Source: Pseudomonas asiatica
GTDB taxonomy: Bacteria; Pseudomonadota; Gammaproteobacteria; Pseudomonadales; Pseudomonadaceae
Direction of reading: 5' to 3'
Assembly: GCF_009932335.1 (NCBI RefSeq)
Contig: NZ_BLJF01000001.1
Coordinates: 3,348,001-3,412,000 of the forward strand
DNA length: 64,000 nt
Below the pieces are notes generated by a model, which was not told where the DNA came from, ran no database searches, and saw only the letters and a program-made list of their open reading frames with translations. The position numbers were made by a program, and so were the translations under genes. Shown piece by piece: positions 1 through 8,244 of the stretch. Each line of letters starts with the position of its first letter. Position 1 is the first letter of the stretch.

Positions 1-318
1 AAGGTATCGAATGCCGCAATGCGTCGCTGTTTGTTGAACGGCTCGAATATGGCCCTCAGATTCTCGCAGAGCACGGCGTTCTGGCCGCGCCAGGTGCCGA
101 AGTCGAGCACCGAGCCGGGCAGCGAGACGATCTCGCGGTACAGGTCGGAAATCGCCAGCATCCGCGCAAGGGAGGCCGAGCGGATGAACAGGCCGAGGTT
201 GCGCTCCTTTTCGGCGTCATCGAGCGGTGCATTGGCAAAGGACTGCCAGAGTCGTTCCCGTGCCTCTAGCTGACTGTCGCTGGACTGGGTAACGGAAGTA
301 GAGCCTTTCTTGAGCATG
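1..318 (-). CDS. SAM-dependent methyltransferase, TylF-like (partial, 3' end outside window)
   Basis: The minus-strand frame opens with ATG at 318 and runs off the left edge, giving 106 codons. The visible protein starts MLKKGSTSVTQ and has an N-terminal helical part followed by VLDFGTWRGQ near residue 75, a typical glycine-rich SAM-binding loop (motif I, D-F-G-x-x-x-G). Class I methyltransferases of the TylF/macrocin O-methyltransferase type have this layout and often sit in glycan or flagellar-glycosylation loci. It follows the 211-aa methyltransferase by 35 bp on the same strand, so both probably belong to one leftward transcript. The substrate cannot be read from the sequence; a sugar or lipid-linked glycan hydroxyl is an inference from context. 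The C-terminal half, including residues that would choose the substrate, is not in the window. Confidence 0.7.
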
Positions 319-353
319 GATATCTCCAGGAAACAGGGAAGTCGAATGGCAGG

Positions 354-989
354 TCACGGGGCCTTGCGCACGAGGAGGGTGAATTCGTACAAGCCATAGT
401 CGTGCAAGAGTGCCACCTGCCTGGAGTAGGTTCTTTTGCACAGATCAAAGTAGAAGCACGGGTCACCGTAATACAGGTAGTCGCGCATGAATGGCGCGTC
501 GGAGTAGCTGGTAAGGCAGTTGAAGGCAAAGCCTTTGGTCGAGCACGCATCCATGGTGCGAAGCACCTCGGCAATATATTCTTCCCAGGCTTCCCGTGGC
601 GTCTGCTGGGACACGTTGAAAATGCCGCTGGCTACCGCGTAATCGGCCGTCCGGGTGGGCCGGTCGGCGACCTCGAAACAGGTGAACTGGTCCTCACCAT
701 GCGTGGCGCGGGCCGACGCAATCATTTCGGGTGACAGGTCATAGCCGTGATAGTCCACTACGCCGCCGCGTTCGCGCAGCCAGTCGAGCAATGCCCCATA
801 ACCACAACCCACGTCGACCAGGCTGAAACCCCGCTGCCATTCTTCCTGCGACACCAGTTTGAGCAGCTGTTCGAAGCGCAGATGCTGGGAAGCAGTACCG
901 TTCCAGTCAACCCCTTCCGGAGTGGCGCCATGCTCGCGAATACGCGAGGAATAGTACTGTTCCACTTCTCGCAAAATGGTCGTGCTCAT
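354..989 (-). CDS. class I SAM-dependent methyltransferase
   Basis: This 211-aa protein begins MSTTILREVEQYYSSR and has SLVDVGCGYGALLDWL near residue 60, a clear SAM-binding motif I, followed by YHGYDLSPEMI, the usual acidic post-I motif. The fold is that of small class I methyltransferases acting on small molecules or sugars. Its start overlaps the stop of the WbqC-family gene by 4 bp (ATGA), so the two are translationally coupled. The set of methyltransferase, WbqC, methyltransferase and large glycosyltransferases next to flgL suggests modification of a flagellin glycan. That role is inference; the acceptor is unknown. Confidence 0.8.
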   Translation of the reverse strand: MSTTILREVEQYYSSRIREHGATPEGVDWNGTASQHLRFEQLLKLVSQEEWQRGFSLVDVGCGYGALLDWLRERGGVVDYHGYDLSPEMIASARATHGEDQFTCFEVADRPTRTADYAVASGIFNVSQQTPREAWEEYIAEVLRTMDACSTKGFAFNCLTSYSDAPFMRDYLYYGDPCFYFDLCKRTYSRQVALLHDYGLYEFTLLVRKAP

Positions 990-1684
990 GGTCGCCGCTC
1001 CAGGAAGGCAGGCGCGTCGGCGCCGGTGTTGAACAGCAGGTCGATGACACTCAGCGCGTGCTGAAATTCGCCGTACAGTTGCGGGTATTCGAGATAGCCG
1101 TCATAACTCATGTACGAAAGGCCAAGCCCGGCAGTAGCGAACGCGGCCTCGTCCAGGTAACAGCTGGCTGCCGGTCCCGACAGGTAATGCGTACCACCTA
1201 CTGCTTGGCATAACTGGATCAGACGCTCATTCTTGCCGGTTGCATGGCCCAGGTTTTCGGAACGATAAAGCGGCGTTCGTATACCCAGCAGGGGGCACAG
1301 GCCGGCGATGAACAGGTGATTGATACGCGAAAGATGAGTGAGCTCGGCGGCCTGCTCGAAGAGCGCCCTGACAGGCCCTTCCATCTGCTGGAAGCAGGCC
1401 GCGCGACGGTAGCTCATTTCGATGGTCTTCCAGTGGGCAGCCGCCCAGCCAGGCTCACTGATCTCAACTTCGTTGATCAATTGGTCGTAGCGCCCCTTGT
1501 TTTTCACCGGGATGCTCAGCCAATGCTCTCCGTGGGCAGTCTTGATCTTGTTGCGGTTACGCCAGTCGCGGCGCGTGTACTGGACATCATCGAAGAGGAT
1601 GAACGCATCGACGCTGCCGATGAGGTCGAAGTACCCTTTCCAGGGAATGTAGTTGGACTGCAGCACAGCCACTTTCTTTTGCAT
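986..1684 (-). CDS. WbqC family protein
   Basis: This 232-aa protein begins MQKKVAVLQSNYIPWKGYFD and continues with FILFDDVQYTRRDWRNRN, the hallmark N-terminal block of the WbqC family. WbqC-like proteins are found in O-antigen and glycan biosynthesis loci. Their exact chemistry is not settled; a role in sugar N-acylation or amino-acid transfer has been suggested by context only. It lies 110 bp downstream of the 914-aa glycosyltransferase, with a stem-loop in between, and overlaps the following methyltransferase by 4 bp. It is therefore read as the first gene of a small modification operon. Confidence 0.85.
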   Translation of the reverse strand: MQKKVAVLQSNYIPWKGYFDLIGSVDAFILFDDVQYTRRDWRNRNKIKTAHGEHWLSIPVKNKGRYDQLINEVEISEPGWAAAHWKTIEMSYRRAACFQQMEGPVRALFEQAAELTHLSRINHLFIAGLCPLLGIRTPLYRSENLGHATGKNERLIQLCQAVGGTHYLSGPAASCYLDEAAFATAGLGLSYMSYDGYLEYPQLYGEFQHALSVIDLLFNTGADAPAFLERRP

Positions 1685-1749
1685 TCACAACCTCGTCCAC
1701 ACCACGTGAAACCAGGCGCCACGCCTGTCAATTATTTGCCGCCAGGCGC

Positions 1750-1777
1750 AAAAAAGCCGGGCTCCTGCCCGGCTTTT
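1750..1777. terminator. bidirectional rho-independent terminator
   Basis: A GC-rich stem (AGCCGGGC / GCCCGGCT, loop TCCT) is flanked by A-run and T-run, so it can end transcription in either direction. It lies just after the stop of the 914-aa glycosyltransferase (minus strand) and before WbqC. The WbqC group therefore probably has its own promoter or depends on readthrough. Confidence 0.75.
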
Positions 1778-1793
1778 GCAATTCCCGCGCCAG

Positions 1794-4538
1794 CTACTTG
1801 AACGGGGTCAACCAGCCCGCCTCGGCACCAGCCCACCGGCCATCGACTGCCACTTCACGGGTAAACGCGCTCGGCCACTTCGCCAGCAACCCCTGTACCG
1901 CCTCGGGGGCTGGAGCAACTGCACCATCAATCATCAGTTGCGCCTGTGGAGTCCATACCACCAGGCTGCCAGCAGCGGTGGCGGCAAGGCAAAGATCGAC
2001 ATCGGCCGCCATTCCGCCCTGCAACCCGTCGCAGTGCTCGAACACGCCGGTACGTACCATCAAGCAATCCCCCGACACAGCTGGGCAACCGCGCACAACG
2101 CAAGACCAGTGATCCTGGCTGGCGTGCTCCCCGGGCAGGCCGGTCCAGGGCGCATGCAACCGCGGCCCTGCAAGCAAATCGTAACCGGCATGCGCGAGAC
2201 TGCCATCGGCGCCAACCAGGCGCGCGCCGACCACCCCAACCTCCGGCCGTTGTGCCTGGTTGAGCATCGCCTCGATCCAGGCCGGGGAGATCACCTGGCA
2301 ACGTTCGCTCAGCAACACCAGGTATTCACCGCGCGCATGTCGTGCAGCCTGATTGAACAGGTTCTCTCCCACCTCGGTCACGATCAGACGCAGACGGCCG
2401 GCGAACGATCGAAGCGCGTCGGACAGCAGGCCATGTTGATCCTGGGTACAGGCCAGCACGATCTCGTAGCGAGGGTAGCGAGTACGCTGGAACAGACTGC
2501 TCAGGCTGCGCTCAAGCGCAGAGCGGTCGCCCTCATGAACCATCAGGATGCTGACCAGCGGCGTCGAGTTGTGCCGGAAATCGATGGTCAACCCGGCAGC
2601 ACCCTGATCGCTGACCTGCCCCCGATAGCCCAGTCGCTTCAGGTGGCGGTCGAGAATGTCCAGCGCTTCGGAACGCATCGGCTCCGGCGCCTGTCCTCCG
2701 ATCACCAGATACTCATCCATGTGCGCCATGCCGCCGACCCCGCGCTCTTCCACAAGACGCAGCAACAGATCGTATTCGAGCGCGTGGCCAAAACGGCTAT
2801 CGAAGCCACCCAGGTCAAGCACAGCCTGGCGGCGAAGCAACCAGTGACGCGACATCAGGGCCGGCTGGCTACGCAACAGGTCGAGATCGCTACCGGGGCG
2901 CATGATCCCCAGCAAACGCCCCTCTTCATCGCGTTGTATCTCGTCGGCACAAATGGCATCGCAGGCCGGAGACTCACCCAGCTCCAACTGCAGACGCAGC
3001 AGGCCACCACCGGCAAGGATGTCTCCTGCCTGCAGCAACATCATCCATTCACTCGGCAACTGGCGCAGCGCCTGATTCAGGTGTGAAACCCAGTTACCCG
3101 GTTCCACCTGGACAAAATGCAAGGTGTCCCGCGCCGTCGTGATAGCCGGTGGTTTCCCGGCCTTGAGGACTACCAGCTTGAAATTGCGCAGCCCGGTAGC
3201 CAGCAGGCTGTCGAAGGTCGCCTGCAGGGCAAGGTCATCGTCCTTCAAGTCCGCGACCACGAAACCGATTTGCGGGCCGGGCCGCTTGGCCAGTTGCGCA
3301 AGCACGCGTTGACGCACCTCAGACCCTGGCGTTGCATCCGCCAACACCTGCAACAGCCGGCCCGAGCCGGTAGTTGCCAGCCACCCGGGCACATCCTGAC
3401 CCGGAATGCTGTCGAGGCGCTCAAGCCAGGCACTCAATTCGCGGACTTTTTCCGCGTGCACTTCGACCTCCAGGGTTGCCAGCAGACGCTCGCAGACCTC
3501 GCGGCTGAACAAGCCCAATGCCAAGGCCTGCCAATAACGCTGCTGCAGGCTCTCTTTGGTGTCGTTGGGGTGCACTTCGAGCAGTTCACGCTGACGCACC
3601 CAGGTGCCTTCCAGTGCATGACGATGCTCCCGTCCGGTTGGCCAGCCGTGGCAAAGAAATTCAAACTGCGCCAGGCGCTGGAACAGGCCCTTTTGGTAGT
3701 AAGGCATTTCCATGTACTGCCGGGGTTCGAACTGGCGGTCCGGGTCGCCGATCACACTGGTCCAGCGCGAGGTGAACAGCAACGTCGGCTCGCCTGCATC
3801 GTAGCTGCCACGCACCAAGCGGTTGAGCACGACAAAGCCCGCGTCGCCGGCGCATACACCATGGCGTTCGGCGTCCCACGCGCGCAACAGACGCACAGTC
3901 CGCACCAGTTGCTCTTCCCGGGCTGTCAGCGACAAAGTGCGCGGCGCCAATTCACAGAGGACGTCGGTCTGGTCGAGCTGGATGATGGCCCCGTCGGCCA
4001 GCAACGCCAACGACAGCGCAACCCGCCAACTGGCGAAATCCAGATCCTCCGGCAAGTCGGCCAGCACCGAACGCAGCCTCTCGACCCTGACCACGGCGCG
4101 CCAGGCCGGCTGGTTCGCCAACGCATGCGACCGAATGCGCGCCGAGGCCCCCTCTCCCTCCAGCGCCGGAAAAGGGTGGCCCAACTTGTAGTAGGCCACC
4201 TGACCATTACCCGGAACGTACCCCAAGGCATAGCCTTGGGCACCGAGCGCCAGCGGATTGGCGCTCAGGCATTCAGCAGCGCTGTCCAGTGCCGGTGCCT
4301 GCACGAAGTCAGCATCCAGGGCCATATTGACCAGCGGCGTGGCAACCTGCTGCAGCGCCTGACTCAGGCGTGCGCTGCACAGAGCGCCCGGACTATGGGT
4401 CTCAAGGGCCTCCAGAGCCAGGCAGGCAATGCCCGCCTGACGGTAGTAGTGCAACGCTCGCTCACGATGAGCGGCCTGATTATGCCCCAGCAACACTACC
4501 GTAACGTCACTGCGCGATCCGCTTGCGATATCGACCAT
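1794..4538 (-). CDS. large glycosyltransferase with two GT2-like modules (flagellar glycosylation candidate)
   Basis: I chose ATG at 4538 (MVDIASGSRSD) because GAAGG lies just upstream; an upstream in-frame ATG at 4577 has no ribosome site. The product is 914 aa. Residues 1-400 hold a distinct N-terminal region (VTVVLLGHNQAAHRERALHY). Residues about 420-640 form a GT2-like module with ICADEIQRDEEGR as a DxD-like element. Residues about 660-905 form a second GT2-like module starting VSILMVHEGDRSALER and including GEYLVLLSE and DVDLCLAA. The last two modules are clearly homologous to the middle of the adjacent 1191-aa protein. The tandem resembles the Fgt1/Fgt2 flagellin glycosyltransferases of P. 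syringae in size and place (known from memory). Flagellin as acceptor is inferred. Confidence 0.8.
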   Translation of the reverse strand: MVDIASGSRSDVTVVLLGHNQAAHRERALHYYRQAGIACLALEALETHSPGALCSARLSQALQQVATPLVNMALDADFVQAPALDSAAECLSANPLALGAQGYALGYVPGNGQVAYYKLGHPFPALEGEGASARIRSHALANQPAWRAVVRVERLRSVLADLPEDLDFASWRVALSLALLADGAIIQLDQTDVLCELAPRTLSLTAREEQLVRTVRLLRAWDAERHGVCAGDAGFVVLNRLVRGSYDAGEPTLLFTSRWTSVIGDPDRQFEPRQYMEMPYYQKGLFQRLAQFEFLCHGWPTGREHRHALEGTWVRQRELLEVHPNDTKESLQQRYWQALALGLFSREVCERLLATLEVEVHAEKVRELSAWLERLDSIPGQDVPGWLATTGSGRLLQVLADATPGSEVRQRVLAQLAKRPGPQIGFVVADLKDDDLALQATFDSLLATGLRNFKLVVLKAGKPPAITTARDTLHFVQVEPGNWVSHLNQALRQLPSEWMMLLQAGDILAGGGLLRLQLELGESPACDAICADEIQRDEEGRLLGIMRPGSDLDLLRSQPALMSRHWLLRRQAVLDLGGFDSRFGHALEYDLLLRLVEERGVGGMAHMDEYLVIGGQAPEPMRSEALDILDRHLKRLGYRGQVSDQGAAGLTIDFRHNSTPLVSILMVHEGDRSALERSLSSLFQRTRYPRYEIVLACTQDQHGLLSDALRSFAGRLRLIVTEVGENLFNQAARHARGEYLVLLSERCQVISPAWIEAMLNQAQRPEVGVVGARLVGADGSLAHAGYDLLAGPRLHAPWTGLPGEHASQDHWSCVVRGCPAVSGDCLMVRTGVFEHCDGLQGGMAADVDLCLAATAAGSLVVWTPQAQLMIDGAVAPAPEAVQGLLAKWPSAFTREVAVDGRWAGAEAGWLTPFK

Positions 4539-4592
4539 AAAGCACCTTCGAAGGGAGAGTTGGGCGCCCGCTCGCAACGAACGCGAAAAAAA

Positions 4593-7500
4593 TCAATCCG
4601 CCAGCCAGGCATTCGCCCATTGCTGCAAATGTTGCGGCATCAATACGTAGTCCCGCAGCACCGCCTCACGCAGGGCATCACCCTGGCGGTAGCTGGCCTG
4701 GGGGTCGGCCAGGTGCATGCGGATCGCATCCAGCCACTGTTCCGAGGTGTTGTTGCGCACCCGTGTGCAAGGCAGGTAGCCGTCATAGGCCTTGGTGTCG
4801 GTGCAGATAACCGGGAAGCCGCACGCACCATACTCAAGCAGGCGCAAGTTGCTCTTGCAGTCGTTGAACAGGTTCTGTTCGAGCGGTGCCAGTGCCAGGT
4901 CGAGGTTGAGACTGGCCAGCTTCTGCGGGTACAACGCCAAGGGCACGCCTTTGTGGAATTCCTTCACATAAGGCCTCAGGGCATCCGGGCACATGCCGAA
5001 GAATACCCAGTCGACCTCGTCGGCCAGGGTCTTGATGACGTCCAGCAACAGCTCAAGATCGCCCCGGTGGCTGGTGCCCCCCGCCCAACCCACACGCGGC
5101 CGCGCGCTAGTCTGGCGCTCGCTGGCCAGCCCGGCCCACAGCGGGGCGGCGAGCATGTTGGGGACTACCCGGATATCGTGGTGCATGCTCGACAGTGCAT
5201 CGGCCAACGGCTGGGTCGACACCACCACGCGGTCGCACAAGGCAATACCCTGGGTGACCAGCTCGCGCATGTTGGCCGGTATGTTCCGCGCATGGGCGTT
5301 CTTTTCCGGCACCTCGATGATGTAGTCGTCGATCTCGTAGATGCGCCGGGCGTTCGACAGGCGCTTGAAGCGCGTCATTTCATCGATCGAATTGACCGTG
5401 TAGCGACACTGCAAGATCATCACATCGGGCTTCTCGCGCTCGATCTCGATCATCTCCGGGGTACTGTAATCAAGCCGCCCCTGGATCCAGCCAGCGCGTT
5501 CCAGCTCGGTGAACGGCTGTGCCACCCGGTAGTGACCAACCGCCGAGGTGTTGATCGGCAACGCCAACACCGACGGCAGCACACGGCTGATGAACGGGTC
5601 CCAGCCACTACGCTGTCCGGCATCAAGGTTGAAACTGGCCATCTTCAGGCTCAGGTTGCGGTTGTAGGCGGGGTCGCGGGCAACCTTGGCCAACCAGCGT
5701 TCATGGAAGATGTCCTTGTCCATTACCTTGCGCTGGCTGTTGGTCCGCACGTCGCGGGTCGAAGCGAAGCGAACGAGCACCGCATGGGGCGTCCACACCG
5801 CCAGATAGCCTTGTTCGCGGATGCGCAGGCAGAGGTCGGCGTCCTGCAGGCCGCCCTTGAGGCCCTGCACATCGAAACCGCCCAGCGTGGCGAACAGCTC
5901 GCGGCGCACCAGCAGGCAGTCCAGGCTCAGCGCGCTCCAGTTCTGCACGGCATTGAGCCGGAGCATGTAGCCGCCGCTGTCGGCCGGCATGCCAACGAAC
6001 GGGCTGCTGACGCCGCCATGCAGCCCCAGGACCAGCCCGGCGCCAAAGATCTCGCCGCTTTGGGTACATAGTTTGGGCGCCGCCACGCCGACCTCCGGGC
6101 GCTGGGCCTGGGCCATCAACTGCTCCAGCCAGGACCGGTCGAAGGCGGCGCAGGCGCTGTCGAGCATCAGAAGGTAGTCGCCACGGGCAGCCTCGCTGGC
6201 CTGGTTCAACTGCGCCAGCTGGCTGCCGCTGTCCACTTCGATCACCCGCAATTGGCTGCTGCCCAGCCCCTGCATGGCCTGCAGCCATTGACGCAGGTCG
6301 GCAGGCGTATCCGGCGAGGCGATCAGCAGCACCTCGAAATGGCCATACCGGGTGTGTTCGAACAGAGACTCGACACAACGCATCGCCGCGCTCAGATCTT
6401 CCCCGAGCGTAACCAGGATCGAGACCAGGGCTTGCTCCGGGTGCCGGTACGCCACCTGGCACAATGACATGCCTTCGGCACCGACAACCTCGGCATCGAC
6501 GCCCAGCCGCTGCAGATGGGCCCGCACCACGCGTGGCGCCTGCTGTGTGCAGCGCGGGTCGTGCAGCCACTGGCCAAAGTCGTGCTGGCAATGCACCAGA
6601 AGTTCGTCGATGTGCTCGATGACCTGCAGGCCCTGGCGTTCCGCCAGGCGCCACAGCAGGTCGTGGGGTGCAAGGGTATCGAAGTCCGGGTCGAAGCCGC
6701 CGACCTCGCGCAGAGCGGCACAGTTGAATGCCAGTACGCGCCCTACATACGGCAGGCTGCGCATCAGGTCGAGGTTGAAGTCCGGCTTGAAGATGGGTGT
6801 TGTCGGGCGCAGCCCGTCATGGCTACCTTCGTCGACATAGATGCAGGCCCGCTCGCGAAGTGCCATGCGCTCGCCCATGATCGCCAGAGCATGGGGCACC
6901 AGGCGGTCGCCAGCGCGCAGCAGCAGGATCCAGTCGGCATCGTCGGCACGCGCCAGGCGCGCCTGCAGCTGGGCCAGGCCATTGCCCTGCACGAGCATGC
7001 GTTCAACCGCGACCGGGTGGCCCACCAATTCCAGCGCCGCCGGCGCCAGCAGCCAGCAGCCGGCCGCGGACCAGGACTGCGCAGCAAGGCTGTCGAGGGT
7101 CGCGCGCAGGGCCAGTTCCTCACCCGCCTCGGCCCAGATCACCGGCACGATACGCGGCTGCCGGGGCCACTGCTCGAAGCGCTTGGGCAACGCCTTGAGC
7201 TGTGCAGCCGACAGGTCACGGCACTCCAGCCACTGGGCATATACCTCTTCAAACGACAGGCAGTCAGTGCCAACCTGCTGCGCCTGGCGGGCCTGCTGAG
7301 CCCCGTACAGGCGGTTGAGTTCGTACTCGTCCCACGGCGCGCCCTGCTCGCCCTGGTATCGCTCCAGCGACAGATAGCGCACCCAGCCACTGGCCGGAGC
7401 GGCCTCGCTTGCCCGCGCGGCCAGCATTGCCTTTATCCAGTCGGTCTCGATGGGGAAGGCCAAGGTCATGCCTGCCTGGTGACTCAGGCGCGCAGGGTGC

Positions 7501-8168
7501 AGGCGCTCCATGCTGAGAAAGCGTGACAGGTGCCCCAGATTGCCTCGGCGCATGAGGCAAATGTACAGCGCCATGTCCAGGCGCGCGGCGAACCCGCTGC
7601 CCTCCTGCACCAACGCCGGCAGGAACTCGGCCACCAGGTCACGGCGCATCAGTGCATGGCTGAGGCCGCCGAACAGGTTGGGGGCGTTCGTCTCCAACGC
7701 TTCCAGCAAGTCGCTGCCCTTGACTACCGCATCCTCCGGGCACATCACCGCATTGAGCATGCGCGGCGGTAGCAAGGCATCGTCGGCCGCGCACAGCATG
7801 CGCTGGCAGATGGTCATGCTGACATCGGCATGCTGTTCCATGACCGCGGCCTGCAGGCCGACACATTCGGGGAACAGTCGGTCGTCGTCACAGAGGAACT
7901 TGATCAGCGGCCCTTCAGCATGCTCCAGGCACGCCAGCACGTTGCGGGCGAACCCAAGGGTCTGTGGGTTGCGCACATAGCGCACCGGCTTGCCGGTCTC
8001 GCGCACCACCTCGTCGACGATACGCTGGATCTCCAGGCCCCGGCTGTCATCGCAGACCAGCACCTCCAGCGTCGAGTAATCCTGGTTGAGCGCGCTGAGC
8101 AAAGTGGCGCGGAAGAACTCGGGGTTGAAGGCTGGGATGGCGATGCTGACGAGGGTCTGTTGATTCAC
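4593..8168 (-). CDS. very large glycosyltransferase: GT2 + two GT2-like modules + GT4-like C-terminus
   Basis: The open frame extends to 8285 but would overlap flgL's end; GTG at 8168 (VNQQTLVSIAIPAFN) gives the correct GT2 beginning and a 76-bp gap to flgL, with AAGG upstream. Product 1191 aa. Residues 5-230: canonical GT2 fold with VSIAIPAFN, LVCDDSRG and FLCDDDRLFPE (near 92). Residues about 340-560: a GT2-like module with IYVDEGSHDG. Residues about 580-830: another, with VSILVTLGED and DADLCLRIREQGYLAVW. Residues about 865-1191: a GT-B (GT4-like) domain with VGHYRVAQPFTELERAG and RVGWAGGTSHRGDLELL (near 1024). A protein with several transferase modules can add several sugars in order. Located beside flgL, it is a candidate flagellin or hook glycosyltransferase (inference). 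Confidence 0.82.
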   Translation of the reverse strand: MNQQTLVSIAIPAFNPEFFRATLLSALNQDYSTLEVLVCDDSRGLEIQRIVDEVVRETGKPVRYVRNPQTLGFARNVLACLEHAEGPLIKFLCDDDRLFPECVGLQAAVMEQHADVSMTICQRMLCAADDALLPPRMLNAVMCPEDAVVKGSDLLEALETNAPNLFGGLSHALMRRDLVAEFLPALVQEGSGFAARLDMALYICLMRRGNLGHLSRFLSMERLHPARLSHQAGMTLAFPIETDWIKAMLAARASEAAPASGWVRYLSLERYQGEQGAPWDEYELNRLYGAQQARQAQQVGTDCLSFEEVYAQWLECRDLSAAQLKALPKRFEQWPRQPRIVPVIWAEAGEELALRATLDSLAAQSWSAAGCWLLAPAALELVGHPVAVERMLVQGNGLAQLQARLARADDADWILLLRAGDRLVPHALAIMGERMALRERACIYVDEGSHDGLRPTTPIFKPDFNLDLMRSLPYVGRVLAFNCAALREVGGFDPDFDTLAPHDLLWRLAERQGLQVIEHIDELLVHCQHDFGQWLHDPRCTQQAPRVVRAHLQRLGVDAEVVGAEGMSLCQVAYRHPEQALVSILVTLGEDLSAAMRCVESLFEHTRYGHFEVLLIASPDTPADLRQWLQAMQGLGSSQLRVIEVDSGSQLAQLNQASEAARGDYLLMLDSACAAFDRSWLEQLMAQAQRPEVGVAAPKLCTQSGEIFGAGLVLGLHGGVSSPFVGMPADSGGYMLRLNAVQNWSALSLDCLLVRRELFATLGGFDVQGLKGGLQDADLCLRIREQGYLAVWTPHAVLVRFASTRDVRTNSQRKVMDKDIFHERWLAKVARDPAYNRNLSLKMASFNLDAGQRSGWDPFISRVLPSVLALPINTSAVGHYRVAQPFTELERAGWIQGRLDYSTPEMIEIEREKPDVMILQCRYTVNSIDEMTRFKRLSNARRIYEIDDYIIEVPEKNAHARNIPANMRELVTQGIALCDRVVVSTQPLADALSSMHHDIRVVPNMLAAPLWAGLASERQTSARPRVGWAGGTSHRGDLELLLDVIKTLADEVDWVFFGMCPDALRPYVKEFHKGVPLALYPQKLASLNLDLALAPLEQNLFNDCKSNLRLLEYGACGFPVICTDTKAYDGYLPCTRVRNNTSEQWLDAIRMHLADPQASYRQGDALREAVLRDYVLMPQHLQQWANAWLAD

Positions 8169-8244
8169 GGCGAAGACCTTGAAGAGGTGGCGTGGCCAGC
8201 ACCGAACGGGCTGGCACACACCGGATGACGCGAGAGGGGTGGAA

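Noticed and set aside
3117..6071. Long plus-strand open frame opposite the two glycosyltransferase genes
   Set aside because: It bridges two real genes and their intergenic gap on the other strand, with no ribosome site and biased composition.
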